This document shows positions 1 through 8,453 of a stretch of DNA of 64,000 nucleotides, one piece after another. The DNA lies in contig NC_009436.1 in assembly GCF_000016325.1 (NCBI RefSeq), positions 2,170,001-2,234,000 of the forward strand, written 5' to 3'. Source of the stretch: Enterobacter sp. 638 (GTDB lineage: Bacteria; Pseudomonadota; Gammaproteobacteria; Enterobacterales; Enterobacteriaceae). A program made the position numbers and the translations under genes. The notes beneath the pieces are model-generated. The model was not told where the DNA came from, ran no database searches, and saw only the letters and a list, made by a program, of their open reading frames with translations. Position 1 is the first letter of the stretch. Every line of letters starts with the position of its first letter.

Positions 1-40
1 TTGGCTTGCGGTGGCGTCGTGCGACGCGAATCAGGGGATG

Positions 41-66
41 AAAAAAAGCCCTGCGCAAAGCAGGGC
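41..66 (-). terminator. Terminator of marRAB
   Basis: Read on the minus strand, a 7-bp GC-rich stem (GCCCTGC 48-54 with GCAGGGC 60-66, 5-nt loop) is followed by seven T residues. It lies 15 bp beyond the marB stop codon and has the form of an intrinsic terminator for the mar operon. Confidence 0.9.
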
Positions 67-81
67 CAATACGAATTAACG

Positions 82-294
82 TTAGCGCTGATTGTAATAC
101 GGCACGCCTAATTCGTCGGATTTGTCGCTGCCCGCACCCATATGATTAAAATCAAAAGGCGATTGTTCGTGTGCGGTTGGCAGAACGATCGCGGTGCGAC
201 TGTTCTGCTGGTTAGCGTGAGTGGTTTGCTCCGCAAAAGTCTGGCCGGAGACCAGCACCAGTAAGGTGAGGGCGGCGGAGGCGATAGTTTTCAT
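82..294 (-). CDS. marB: MarB, periplasmic protein of the mar operon
   Basis: This 70-residue protein starts with a signal peptide (hydrophobic stretch about residues 5-20, ending near TFA/EQ) and has a short, polar mature part, as in E. coli MarB. It is the third gene of marRAB, read leftwards behind marA across a 176-bp gap, and a terminator follows at once. E. coli MarB is known to dampen marA expression by an unclear route. No catalytic motif is visible, so the function rests on family and position. Confidence 0.85.
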   Translation of the reverse strand: MKTIASAALTLLVLVSGQTFAEQTTHANQQNSRTAIVLPTAHEQSPFDFNHMGAGSDKSDELGVPYYNQR

Positions 295-470
295 GGTTTC
301 CTCGGTTACGTCTTAGCGCCTGGCTCATTAGGCTATTTCATTGGCCATTTGGACCCGGGCTGTGCTCATCTTCCTCGCGTACTCTGTGTACGCTCCGATT
401 ATTGCACGCTGTCAGGTCAAAACTGTCGGCAACAAAATACGCCTAATGGAACAGGCCTTTATTCAGGCGA

Positions 471-854
471 TTAGCAATGACAGTTCGTTAGCGGTAGCAG
501 GTATCGGGACTCACCAGGCATACTGGTGATGCGATACTTATGCGGTGGCACGTCGAAATAGTTCTTGAACGTGCGGGTCAAGGTTTGTTGCGATTCAAAC
601 CCATAGCGTTCTGCCAGATACAGGATCGGTTCGTTGCTCTCTTTCAGCTTCTGAGCAATTTCCGTCAGCTTGCGGCTGCGAATGTATTGACCTAATGAAT
701 GACCGGTCTCTTTTTTGAACATCCGTTGCAGGTGCCATTTTGAGTAACCTGAACGCTCGGACACCTTTTCAAGTGAGAGCGGCGATTCCAGGTTATCTTC
801 GATCCAGTCCAAAATGCTATGAATAGTGATGGCGTCATTATTGCGTCTGGACAT
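471..854 (-). CDS. marA: MarA, AraC-type multidrug resistance activator
   Basis: A 127-residue protein with two helix-turn-helix motifs of the AraC/XylS family and no sensor domain. Its sequence is nearly that of E. coli MarA ([20 protein letters not shown], then [20 protein letters not shown]). MarA binds marboxes and activates efflux and stress genes such as acrAB, tolC and micF. I chose the ATG at 854 because the Shine-Dalgarno AGAGGT directly abuts the ATG at 860 but is well spaced from this one. It lies 18 bp downstream of marR in the same operon. A marbox in front of marR (1387-1406) allows it to activate its own operon. Confidence 0.97.
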   Translation of the reverse strand: MSRRNNDAITIHSILDWIEDNLESPLSLEKVSERSGYSKWHLQRMFKKETGHSLGQYIRSRKLTEIAQKLKESNEPILYLAERYGFESQQTLTRTFKNYFDVPPHKYRITSMPGESRYLLPLTNCHC

Positions 855-872
855 CGTCATACCTCTTTCTGT

Positions 873-1307
873 TTACGGCAGGATTCTCTTGAGCAAATGC
901 TCAAGCGTCAGCACTTCATCCGCCGTTAAGTTTTTTGTTAGTTCCTGATGCAGTGTTTGTCCTACTAGCTCATGACATTTTTCGCACACGGCCGCGCCTT
1001 CGCAGGTGAGTTGCACCAGCACGCCGCGCTTGTCATTTGGGTTCGGTCGTCTTTCAATCCATCCTTTGCAGACGAGGCGATCGAGCATGCGCGTGAGCGC
1101 GCCCAGATCCACCGAGAGCACCTTTTTCAGCTCAACAGGTGTGATACACACCTCGCAGCGAATGGAGCACAACACTTTGAACTGTGTCGCGGTGATATCC
1201 ATCGGAGACAGATAATCGTTGAGCAGGCGATCTTTTTTCTGGTTAACCATATGAATAAGACGGCCCAGTGGAATAATTTCGTTGAAGAGATCACTGGTGC
1301 TTTTCAC
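873..1307 (-). CDS. marR: MarR, repressor of the mar operon
   Basis: A 144-residue winged-helix MarR-family repressor. It keeps the family core around SVDLGALTRMLDRLVCKGW and the wing PNPNDKRGVLV. MarR represses marRAB and is released by phenolics such as salicylate or by copper-driven cysteine oxidation; a cysteine in the Cys80 region (RLVCKGW) is present. The start is a GTG at 1307, as in E. coli, preceded by AGGGC. An in-frame upstream ATG would run through the MarR operator and is rejected. It is the first gene of marRAB and is divergent from marC. Confidence 0.96.
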   Translation of the reverse strand: MKSTSDLFNEIIPLGRLIHMVNQKKDRLLNDYLSPMDITATQFKVLCSIRCEVCITPVELKKVLSVDLGALTRMLDRLVCKGWIERRPNPNDKRGVLVQLTCEGAAVCEKCHELVGQTLHQELTKNLTADEVLTLEHLLKRILP

Positions 1308-1312
1308 AATGG

Positions 1313-1324
1313 TTGCCCTGGCAA
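1313..1324. promoter_or_regulatory. MarR operator, site II
   Basis: The imperfect palindrome TTGCCAGGGCAA (minus-strand reading) sits directly upstream of the marR GTG and overlaps its ribosome-binding region, at the place of site II in E. coli marO. Confidence 0.85.
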
Positions 1325-1342
1325 GTAGTTTAATCACGGCAG

Positions 1343-1371
1343 ATATTATTGCTCAGGCAAGTATAAGTCAA
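1343..1371 (-). promoter_or_regulatory. marRAB promoter
   Basis: On the minus strand a -35 TTGACT (1366-1371) and a -10 TAATAT (1343-1348) are separated by exactly 17 bp. The MarR operator lies inside the spacer. This is the arrangement known for E. coli marO. Confidence 0.9.
1349..1360. promoter_or_regulatory. MarR operator, site I
   Basis: Palindrome TTGCCTGAGCAA (minus-strand reading) placed between the -35 and -10 hexamers. It matches the position of MarR site I of E. coli, so a bound repressor would occlude RNA polymerase. Confidence 0.85.
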
Positions 1372-1386
1372 CCGAATGTATCCGCC

Positions 1387-1406
1387 GATGCCACGTTTTG
1401 CTAAAA
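1387..1406 (-). promoter_or_regulatory. marbox (MarA/SoxS/Rob site)
   Basis: TTTTAGCAAAACGTGGCATC on the minus strand, 15 bp upstream of the -35 hexamer. The core AGCAAAACGTGGCATC is the well-known mar marbox. It would allow autoactivation by MarA and cross-activation by SoxS and Rob. Confidence 0.9.
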
Positions 1407-1564
1407 CGTTTCTTGAACTTTTTTCTGTGTGTTTTAAATCATAAATATACCGATGGGTTATCCTTGCGCAGTGGAAAACACTGCTTACGTTGTGGTCGTG
1501 GCTGAATGGCGAATTTTCACCGTATAATTGGGGAGTGAATTATGGATAAGGATAACGACGCGAA

Positions 1565-2230
1565 ATGGTGGAATTAATTCAGGCAATAGGTCTTGGGCTG
1601 GTGGTGTTGCTGCCGCTGGCGAACCCGTTAACGACTGTAGCGCTGTTTTTAGGTCTGGCGGGTAACATGAACAGTGCCGAACGTAATCATCAGGCGCTGA
1701 TGGCCTCGGTGTACGTTTTTATCATCATGATGGTGGCCTATTACGCCGGACAACTGGTGATGAACACGTTTGGTATTTCGATTCCGGGGCTGCGAATTGC
1801 CGGGGGGCTCATCGTCGCGTTTATCGGTTTTCGGATGCTGTTCCCGGCGCATAAAGCGCATGAATCGCCCGAAGCCAAAAGCAAGTCGGAAGAGCTGGAA
1901 GACGAACCATCGGCAAATATTGCGTTCGTCCCTTTAGCGATGCCGAGCACGGCAGGTCCAGGGACAATTGCGATGATCATCAGCTCCGCGTCGACGGTGC
2001 GCAACGGATCAACGTTCTCCGAGTGGGTTGTGATGGTCGCGCCGCCGCTGATTTTCGCGCTGATTGGCATCATTCTGTGGGGCAGCTTGCGCAGCTCAGG
2101 GGCAATCATGCGCTGGGTCGGGAAAGGGGGTATCGAAGCGATTTCGCGTTTGATGGGCTTCTTGCTGGTCTGCATGGGCGTGCAGTTTATTATTAACGGC
2201 GTGCTGGAAATTATTAAAAACTACCATTAA
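1565..2230 (+). CDS. marC: MarC family inner-membrane protein
   Basis: A 221-residue, very hydrophobic protein with about six membrane segments, the same length as E. coli MarC and nearly the same sequence (for example [19 protein letters not shown] and [19 protein letters not shown]). UPF0056/MarC proteins have no established function; a role in multidrug resistance was proposed from map position and later not supported. It is transcribed away from marRAB, so part of the control region is shared. It ends at a terminator shared with the convergent sotB gene. Confidence 0.95.
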   Translation: MVELIQAIGLGLVVLLPLANPLTTVALFLGLAGNMNSAERNHQALMASVYVFIIMMVAYYAGQLVMNTFGISIPGLRIAGGLIVAFIGFRMLFPAHKAHESPEAKSKSEELEDEPSANIAFVPLAMPSTAGPGTIAMIISSASTVRNGSTFSEWVVMVAPPLIFALIGIILWGSLRSSGAIMRWVGKGGIEAISRLMGFLLVCMGVQFIINGVLEIIKNYH

Positions 2231-2232
2231 TC

Positions 2233-2260
2233 AAAAGGGTGGCCTCAGCCACCCCTTTTT
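2233..2260. terminator. Bidirectional terminator marC/sotB
   Basis: Stem GGGTGGC (2237-2243)/GCCACCC (2248-2254) with a CTCA loop, flanked by an A-run on the left and a T-run on the right. It therefore works for both converging genes. Confidence 0.9.
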
Positions 2261-3457
2261 TTATCCGTGATGCGGCTGCTCTTCGAGAGCCACCGGCCAT
2301 TTGCGGAAAATCAGAATCGACCAGATCAATGCCGCCAGCGCGGGAATTGCCCCCAGATAACCAATCGCCGACATCGACAGATGAAGGCTGATTTGATTCC
2401 CCACCAGCGCGCCTGCGCCGATGCCGATATTGAAAATCCCTGAAAAGAGCGACATCGCCACGTCCGTGGCATCAGGCGCCAGCGCCAGCACTTTAACCTG
2501 CATGCCCAGGCCGATAATCATGATCGCCACGCCCCAGAAAATGCTCAGTATGGCCAGATGAGTTTCGCTCTGCGCTGCGGGCATCAACAGCAACAGACAC
2601 GCCAGGAGCAGGCCAATGGCGCTGCTGACCAGCAGTGAGGCGTGTTTATTCCCGAGTTTCCCGAACAGCACGCTGCCGATAATCCCCGCGCCGCCCAGAA
2701 TCAGCAGCAATACCGTGGCGAAGTTAGCGCTAAAGCCCGCCACCACCTGCACAAAGGGCTCGATGTAACTGTAAGCCGTGTAATGCGCGGTCACGACCAC
2801 GACGGTCAGCAGATAAATGCTCATCAGCGCCGGGCGACGGAACAGCAGCGGCAGACTTTTCAGCGAGCCAGAATGTTCGCTCGGCAGCTTTGGCAGCAGT
2901 TTAATCAAACACAGCAGCGTAATCAGCGCGCCCAGGCCAATCGCGAAGAAGGTGGTGCGCCAGCCAAAGTATTGCCCGACGATGCGGCCAATCGGCAGAC
3001 CCAATACCATCGCCAGCGCCGTACCGGTCGCCAGCAGACTGAGCGCCTGTGCGCGTTTACCGGCCGGTGCCAGACGGATGGCGAGCGAGGCAGTAATCGA
3101 CCAAAAAATCGCGTGCGCAAAGGCAATACCAATGCGGCTTATCACCAGCACGTTAAAATTCCACGCCAGGAAAGAGAGCACATGGCTGGCGATAAACAGC
3201 ACAAATAGCCCGATCAGCAGTTTGCGGCGCTCCATCTGGCTGGTCAGCAGCATAAAAGGCAATGACATCAGTGCCACGACCCAAGCGTAAATCGTCAGCA
3301 TAATGCCGACCTGCGCCGTTTCCATCTGGAAGCTTTGGGCAATATCAGACAGCAGGCCAACCGGGACAAATTCAGTGGTATTAAAAATAAAAGCGGCAAT
3401 GGCCAGCGTGACCACACGTAGCCACGCGACCTTGCGGGAAACCGTGTTTGTTGTCAT
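2261..3457 (-). CDS. sotB: SotB, MFS sugar efflux transporter
   Basis: A 398-residue major facilitator protein with twelve predicted membrane segments, matching E. coli SotB/YdeA over its full length (start [16 protein letters not shown]; internal [19 protein letters not shown]). SotB is a proton-driven exporter reported to act on arabinose and IPTG. I placed the start at the ATG at 3457, which agrees with the E. coli length; the open frame runs 31 codons further upstream with no family support. The gene converges on marC, as in E. coli. Confidence 0.94.
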   Translation of the reverse strand: MTTNTVSRKVAWLRVVTLAIAAFIFNTTEFVPVGLLSDIAQSFQMETAQVGIMLTIYAWVVALMSLPFMLLTSQMERRKLLIGLFVLFIASHVLSFLAWNFNVLVISRIGIAFAHAIFWSITASLAIRLAPAGKRAQALSLLATGTALAMVLGLPIGRIVGQYFGWRTTFFAIGLGALITLLCLIKLLPKLPSEHSGSLKSLPLLFRRPALMSIYLLTVVVVTAHYTAYSYIEPFVQVVAGFSANFATVLLLILGGAGIIGSVLFGKLGNKHASLLVSSAIGLLLACLLLLMPAAQSETHLAILSIFWGVAIMIIGLGMQVKVLALAPDATDVAMSLFSGIFNIGIGAGALVGNQISLHLSMSAIGYLGAIPALAALIWSILIFRKWPVALEEQPHHG

Positions 3458-3632
3458 AGGAATAAAACGTATTCGTTGCAGATAAGAAGAGAAGCTGATC
3501 TTAAAGCGTAAACTGGCTAAAAGACAATCATTATGTGACGCAGATCTCAAAATTTACGTTATCGAAATGGTAGCGCAGATCGTTGTTTTCACACAAGATG
3601 AGGACAACACAACAAGAACAGGCGGTAAGACA

Positions 3633-4430
3633 ATGCAGGAAATTGAATTTTATCTGGTTGACGCATTCAGCGATAAATCCTTTGGCGGTAATGCGGCAGC
3701 GGTCTGTCCGCTTGAAGAATGGCTTCCTGACGAGACGCTGCTGAAGATGGCGCAGCAGCACAACCAGTCAGAAACGGCGTTTTTTGTTCGCACCGACGAG
3801 GGCTTTGCGCTGCGCTGGTTCACCACGCAGTATGAAATTAACCTGTGCGGACATGCCACGCTCGCGGCGTCGCATGTGATTTTTGAATATCTCGATTATC
3901 CGCAGACCGAAATCGTCTTTTCAACGCGTTTTGTCGGCGATCTGACCGTCAAGCGAAACGGCGACTGGCTGACGCTGGATTTCCCTGCGTGGGAAAGTGA
4001 GACGGTGAAAAATCCGCCCGCACTGCTATTCAGCGCGCTCGGTATTTCCAGCGCAAAAGAGGTCCGCGCGGGTCGCGATTACATGGTGGTGCTGGATAAC
4101 CAGCAGCAGGTGGAGTCGTTGGCGCCCGATATCGCGGCGATGGTCCCGCTGGAGAAAATGGTCTGCGTGACAGCGCCGGGCGATGAGTATGATTTTGTCA
4201 GCCGCTTTTTCTGTCCGGGAGAAGGGGTGCCGGAAGATCCGGTCACCGGGTCAACGCACAGCATGCTGATCCCTTACTGGAGTGAAAAGCTGGGCAAAAC
4301 GCAGATGACTGCTCGCCAAATGTCTGCCCGTGGTGGCGATTTGCGCTGTGAATTGCACGGCGATCGGGTGCTGATTGGCGGTCAGGCTACGCTGTATCTG
4401 AAAGGGAAAATCTTCCTGCGTCAGTCGTGA
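3633..4430 (+). CDS. PhzF-family isomerase-like protein
   Basis: A 265-residue protein of the PhzF/YddE family, built from two similar halves (diaminopimelate-epimerase fold). The general acid/base glutamate is visible in QSETAFF (E47), the substrate-binding NLCGHATLA is present (H74), and the C-terminal half has EDPVTGS (D202). PhzF itself isomerises a dihydroanthranilate in phenazine synthesis, but most enterobacterial members are orphans with unknown substrates, and no phenazine genes are nearby. The start is the ATG at 3633 that begins the family's N-terminal strand (MQEIEFYLVDAF). It is transcribed divergently from sotB and converges on the dehydrogenase gene with a 3-bp gap. Confidence 0.88.
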   Translation: MQEIEFYLVDAFSDKSFGGNAAAVCPLEEWLPDETLLKMAQQHNQSETAFFVRTDEGFALRWFTTQYEINLCGHATLAASHVIFEYLDYPQTEIVFSTRFVGDLTVKRNGDWLTLDFPAWESETVKNPPALLFSALGISSAKEVRAGRDYMVVLDNQQQVESLAPDIAAMVPLEKMVCVTAPGDEYDFVSRFFCPGEGVPEDPVTGSTHSMLIPYWSEKLGKTQMTARQMSARGGDLRCELHGDRVLIGGQATLYLKGKIFLRQS

Positions 4431-4433
4431 GCC

Positions 4434-5378
4434 TTAAGGTAAACGGGCGATATTGGCCTTGATCACCTCGGCAGAGTGGCGGAATTTGACCTGTTCATCT
4501 TCCGCCAACTGCAATTCTATAATTTGCTGAACGCCGCTTTGCGCCAGTACGGCGGGCACCCCAATCGCCAGTCCCTCCACACCATATTCTCCCTCCAGCA
4601 CGCAGGAGATCGCCAGCGCGCGGTGACTGCCGGTGAAAATATTACGGCAAATCTCAGCAATCGTGCCGGCAATGCCGTATTCCGTGCAGCCCTTGCGGTT
4701 GTAGATTTTGAAGCCCTGACGACGAACATTTTCGGCAAGCTGCTGACGGTCGAGCGTCTTGCCGGTGTGGCGCTGATAGACTTCGCCGATCGGTGAGCCG
4801 TAAACCGAGGAATGCGACCAAACCGGGAATTGCGTGTCGCCGTGCTCGCCGAGGATAAAAGCGTCGATGCTTTGCGCGCCAATATCCAGCGCCTGCGCCA
4901 GCGTGCGACGCAAACGCGTTGTATCGAGCCAAACGCCTGTGCCGATCACCTGGCTGCGCGGCAATCCCGACAGTTTCCACACCTGCCAGGTGATGATATC
5001 GCAGGGATTGGTGGCAATCAGAAAGATGCCGTTAAAGCCGTTTTCCATCATCTGCGGAACCAGATTTTTCACAATCCGCGCGGTATTAGCCAGCTCATCC
5101 AGACGCGTTTGACCGGGTTTCAGCGCGCCGCCCGACACGGTGATCACCGCGATATCTACATCCGCGCAGTCGCGTGCGTCGCGCGTCGAAATGCTCATCA
5201 TGCCCGGCATATACGCGGCGGCATCTGCCAGGTCCTGCGCGTGGCCTTCGGCACGATCCCGGTTGAGGTCGACTAGAATAAGCTCTTCACAGATATTCTG
5301 ATTGAGCAGGGCATAGGCGGCAGACGCGCCCACGTTGCCTGCGCCAATAATCATCACTTTTCGGGCTTTGGTATTCAT
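4434..5378 (-). CDS. L-lactate / L-2-hydroxyacid dehydrogenase
   Basis: A 314-residue member of the LDH/MDH superfamily. It has the NAD-binding GAGNVG (12-17) with acidic D38, the flexible loop LKPGQTRLD with Gln at residue 90 (lactate dehydrogenases carry Gln here, malate dehydrogenases Arg), catalytic H179 in GEHGD, and D152/R155 in LDTTR. It should interconvert a 2-oxo acid and its L-2-hydroxy acid with NADH in the cytoplasm. Enterobacteria usually make D-lactate with an unrelated LdhA, so this is an accessory activity; L-2-hydroxyisocaproate-type enzymes share these motifs and cannot be excluded. The ATG at 5378 gives the family length. It is monocistronic and divergent from the GNAT gene. 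Confidence 0.85.
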   Translation of the reverse strand: MNTKARKVMIIGAGNVGASAAYALLNQNICEELILVDLNRDRAEGHAQDLADAAAYMPGMMSISTRDARDCADVDIAVITVSGGALKPGQTRLDELANTARIVKNLVPQMMENGFNGIFLIATNPCDIITWQVWKLSGLPRSQVIGTGVWLDTTRLRRTLAQALDIGAQSIDAFILGEHGDTQFPVWSHSSVYGSPIGEVYQRHTGKTLDRQQLAENVRRQGFKIYNRKGCTEYGIAGTIAEICRNIFTGSHRALAISCVLEGEYGVEGLAIGVPAVLAQSGVQQIIELQLAEDEQVKFRHSAEVIKANIARLP

Positions 5379-5529
5379 GCGGTGTCCATTCAGTTTTACG
5401 GCGGCTGCGACAAAATTACTGCGGTCTCCTGTCATCGCGCAACTGATGAACGCCATCATAAGTTAATACTATGAAGCGCTTATAAAGGCGGGACGCTATC
5501 CTGGAATAAAAACAACAAAGGAGCCTGCC

Positions 5530-6012
5530 ATGTATTCCATTACCTCTGAATCAGCCGCCCATCCGGATATTGTCTCGCTCATCGCCGCCCTTGATGCGTA
5601 TCAGAGCGAGCTTTATCCCGCTGAAAGCAATCATCTGCTCGATCTGACCCAACTCTCGACGGACAGCCTAATCATGATGGTGATCCGCGATCGCCAGCTT
5701 AATGCGGTGGGCTGCGGGGCGATTGTCTTAAACGGCGATGGTACCGGCGAGATGAAACGGGTTTATATCGATCCTACCCATCGCGGGCAGCAGTTGGGTG
5801 AAAAACTGCTGGCTGCGCTGGAAGACGAGGCGTTGTCGCGGGGATGTCACACGCTGCGCCTCGAAACGGGCATTAAGCAGCACGCCGCTGTGCGGCTTTA
5901 TGAAAATCACGGGTACGGTTTGCGTGAGGCGTTTGCCCCGTACGTCGCCGACCCGCTCAGCCTGTTTATGGAGAAGGCGCTGGTGGCTGACGTTCGTTTA
6001 GCAGTGCTATAA
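5530..6012 (+). CDS. GNAT-family N-acetyltransferase
   Basis: A 160-residue GCN5-related acetyltransferase. Motif A for acetyl-CoA pyrophosphate binding is clear ([14 protein letters not shown], about 81-94), preceded by the strand EMKRVYI and followed by [21 protein letters not shown]. The acceptor is unknown. A strong AAAGGAG precedes the ATG. Its 3' end overlaps the 3' end of the convergent ptrR gene by 47 bp, so the two transcripts are antisense there. It is not part of the equivalent E. coli sotB-ptrR interval as I remember it. Confidence 0.85.
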   Translation: MYSITSESAAHPDIVSLIAALDAYQSELYPAESNHLLDLTQLSTDSLIMMVIRDRQLNAVGCGAIVLNGDGTGEMKRVYIDPTHRGQQLGEKLLAALEDEALSRGCHTLRLETGIKQHAAVRLYENHGYGLREAFAPYVADPLSLFMEKALVADVRLAVL

Positions 6013-6844
6013 ACGCCTCAAGCGGGCGCGTCATTGCCCCGCGTCGCCACACCAGCCAGGTCGTCAGCCAGCGCCAGTTTTCCGCCAGCGGCCAGGCTTC
6101 AACCTGATGATGCCCCGGCATGCTTTCGAGCATTGAGCGGGGCATCAGCGCAATACCCGCGCCAGCAATCACGCAGGCGAGCATCCCGTGATAAGACTCC
6201 ATCTCGTGAATACGGCCCGGCATCGCACGGTCGGCATGAAACCAGCTTTCCAGATGACGCCGATACGAGCAGTTGGCGCGAAAAGCGTACACATCACAGC
6301 CGCTCACATGTGTGGCGCGCGTCACCTTTGTGTGTCCGGCGGCCGCCACCAGCATCATCTCTTCCTGGTACACCGGCATCCCGTCAAGTTCCGGGTGTGA
6401 CAGCGGGCCATCAACAAACGCAGCACTCAATGTGCCTTCCAGCACGCCATCGATCATCGTGCCGGACGGGCCGGTGGAAAGAGCAAACTGAATACGCGGA
6501 TAGCGCTGATTAAACTGCGCCAGCGATTCGGGAATGCGCACAGCTGCGGTGCTCTCCAGCGCGCCCAGCGCAAACAGCCCCTGCGGCTCATCACCGGAAA
6601 TGACCATCCGCGCTTCATCCACCAGCGCCAGAATCTGTTTGCTGTAGCGCAAAAAATTGTGTCCGGCCGGAGAAAGGCGCAGGCGTTGATTCTCGCGGAT
6701 AAACAGCTCAACGCCCAGGTCGGCCTCGAGCTGGCGAATGCGCGTTGTTAGATTCGACGGTACGCGATGCACCTTTTGCGCGGCCTGGGTGATGCTCCCG
6801 GTGTGGGCCACGGCGTTAAACATCTCAAGCTGAGTTAAATCCAT
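5966..6844 (-). CDS. ptrR: PtrR, LysR-type regulator of putrescine use
   Basis: A 292-residue LysR-type regulator with an N-terminal winged helix-turn-helix (about residues 1-60, [20 protein letters not shown]) and a substrate-binding effector domain. It matches E. coli YneJ/PtrR along its whole length ([39 protein letters not shown]). In E. coli it is reported to control sad and glutamine/putrescine metabolism genes. It is divergent from sad with a 99-bp intergenic region, the classic layout for a LysR regulator and its target. Confidence 0.93.
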   Translation of the reverse strand: MDLTQLEMFNAVAHTGSITQAAQKVHRVPSNLTTRIRQLEADLGVELFIRENQRLRLSPAGHNFLRYSKQILALVDEARMVISGDEPQGLFALGALESTAAVRIPESLAQFNQRYPRIQFALSTGPSGTMIDGVLEGTLSAAFVDGPLSHPELDGMPVYQEEMMLVAAAGHTKVTRATHVSGCDVYAFRANCSYRRHLESWFHADRAMPGRIHEMESYHGMLACVIAGAGIALMPRSMLESMPGHHQVEAWPLAENWRWLTTWLVWRRGAMTRPLEAFIALLNERQPPAPSP

Positions 6845-6943
6845 GCCATTCTCGATTCGTGAATAAGTGGGTTAATATTATTCAGTTTTAAGAAATAGCA
6901 GAGTCGGCCACAATGAATCAACTTTTATTCCGTGGAGATCCTC

Positions 6944-8332
6944 ATGACTCATTCCTCTGCCACTCACGCGTTGTCTGTTAACCCGGCGAATGGCGAAACG
7001 CTCGCGGCGTACCCGTGGGCGACACAAAACGACGTTGATAATGCTGTCGCATTCGCTGACGCAGGCTTTCGTCAGTGGCGGCATGAAAGCGTCGCGCACC
7101 GCGCGCAAAAGCTGCGCGACCTGGGCGTGGCGATACGGGCTCGCGCAGAAGAGATGGCGCAAATGATGACCCGCGAAATGGGCAAACCGATTGTGCAGGC
7201 GCGGGCCGAAGTGACCAAAACCGCCGCGCTTTGCGACTGGTATGCCCAGCACGGTCCGGCGATGCTGGAGGCTGAACCTACGCTTGTCGAAAATCAAAAA
7301 GCGGTTATCGCGTATCGACCGCTTGGCGCGATTCTGGCGGTGATGCCGTGGAATTTCCCGCTGTGGCAAGTGTTGCGCGGCGCGGTGCCCATTCTGCTGG
7401 CAGGCAACAGCTATCTGCTTAAGCATGCGCCCAATGTGCTCGGATCGGCCGATCTGATCGGTCAGATTTTCACTGACGCCGGTTTCCCAAAAGGCGTGTT
7501 CGGTTGGGTTAATGCCACCAATGACGGCGTCAGTCAGGCGATTAATGACAAACGTATTGCCGCCGTTACCGTGACCGGCAGTGTGCGTGCTGGGGCGGCG
7601 ATTGGTGCGCAGGCTGCGGCGGCGTTGAAAAAATGCGTGCTGGAGTTAGGCGGTTCCGATCCGTTTATCGTGCTCAATGATGCCGATTTGGATCTGGCGG
7701 TGAAAGCCGCTGTGGCTGGGCGCTACCAGAATACCGGACAGGTTTGCGCCGCGGCCAAACGGTTTATCATTGAAGAAGGCATTGCCGCGCAGTTTACGGA
7801 ACGTTTCGTTGCGGCGGCAGCGGCGCTGAAAATGGGCGCGCCGAACGTGGAAGAGCACTATTTAGGGCCGATGGCCCGCGCCGATCTGCGTGATGAATTG
7901 CACCAGCAAGTTCAGGCCACGCTTGCTGAAGGGGCAACGCTGTTGCTGGGTGGCGAGAAGATCGCGGGTAAAGGCAACTACTATGCCACGACGGTGCTGG
8001 GTAACGTCACGCCGGAAATGACCGCCTTTCGCCAGGAGCTGTTTGGCCCGGTGGCGACGATCACTGTCGCAAAAGATGCTGAACATGCGCTCGCACTGGC
8101 AAATGACAGTGACTTTGGCCTGTCGGCGACGGTCTTTACTGCTGATGAACAACGCGCCGAGTCATTTGCCCGTGACCTGGAGTGCGGCGGCGTGTTTATT
8201 AATGGCTTTAGCGCCAGCGATCCGCGCGTCGCGTTTGGCGGTGTGAAGAAAAGCGGTTTTGGGCGCGAGCTGTCGCGTTTTGGCCTGCATGAGTTTTGTA
8301 ATATTCAGACGGTGTGGAAAGACCGCGTGTAA
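6944..8332 (+). CDS. sad: Succinate semialdehyde dehydrogenase Sad
   Basis: A 462-residue aldehyde dehydrogenase, the same length as E. coli Sad/YneI. The general base glutamate is in LELGGSDP (E234), the nucleophile is in NTGQVCAAAK (C268), and PWNFPLWQV lies in the cofactor-binding part. It oxidises succinate semialdehyde to succinate with NAD in the last step of putrescine and GABA catabolism. The ATG at 6944 follows GTGGAG at a good distance; an in-frame start four codons upstream has no such site. It is controlled by the divergent ptrR, and a strong terminator follows. Confidence 0.95.
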   Translation: MTHSSATHALSVNPANGETLAAYPWATQNDVDNAVAFADAGFRQWRHESVAHRAQKLRDLGVAIRARAEEMAQMMTREMGKPIVQARAEVTKTAALCDWYAQHGPAMLEAEPTLVENQKAVIAYRPLGAILAVMPWNFPLWQVLRGAVPILLAGNSYLLKHAPNVLGSADLIGQIFTDAGFPKGVFGWVNATNDGVSQAINDKRIAAVTVTGSVRAGAAIGAQAAAALKKCVLELGGSDPFIVLNDADLDLAVKAAVAGRYQNTGQVCAAAKRFIIEEGIAAQFTERFVAAAAALKMGAPNVEEHYLGPMARADLRDELHQQVQATLAEGATLLLGGEKIAGKGNYYATTVLGNVTPEMTAFRQELFGPVATITVAKDAEHALALANDSDFGLSATVFTADEQRAESFARDLECGGVFINGFSASDPRVAFGGVKKSGFGRELSRFGLHEFCNIQTVWKDRV

Positions 8333-8348
8333 CGTTTTTATCACCGTC

Positions 8349-8385
8349 AAAAAGGCCTTCATTATGAAGGCCTTTGTCATTTTTG
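8349..8385 (+). terminator. Terminator after sad
   Basis: A perfect 10-bp stem AAAGGCCTTC (8351-8360)/GAAGGCCTTT (8366-8375) with a 5-nt loop, followed by a T-rich stretch. It separates sad from the chemoreceptor gene. Confidence 0.85.
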
Positions 8386-8453
8386 TGTCATGGTTCTGTC
8401 ATTTACGTTTCGTAGACTCGCACGCGTCTAACGTATTGTTACAGAAGAATATT

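Noticed and set aside
377..393. GCGTAC-TCTGT-GTACGC hairpin between marA and marB
   Set aside because: Only 6 bp and no T-run. It may be a dispersed repeat or a processing site, but nothing in this window supports a specific role.
2642..3208. 188-codon open frame on the plus strand opposite sotB
   Set aside because: Composition is Arg/Gln-rich, as expected from a reverse-complemented membrane protein gene; no family match.
8006..8018. matS-like GGTAACGTCAC in sad
   Set aside because: Four mismatches from GTGACRNYGTCAC; only the site at 61988-62000 is a full match.
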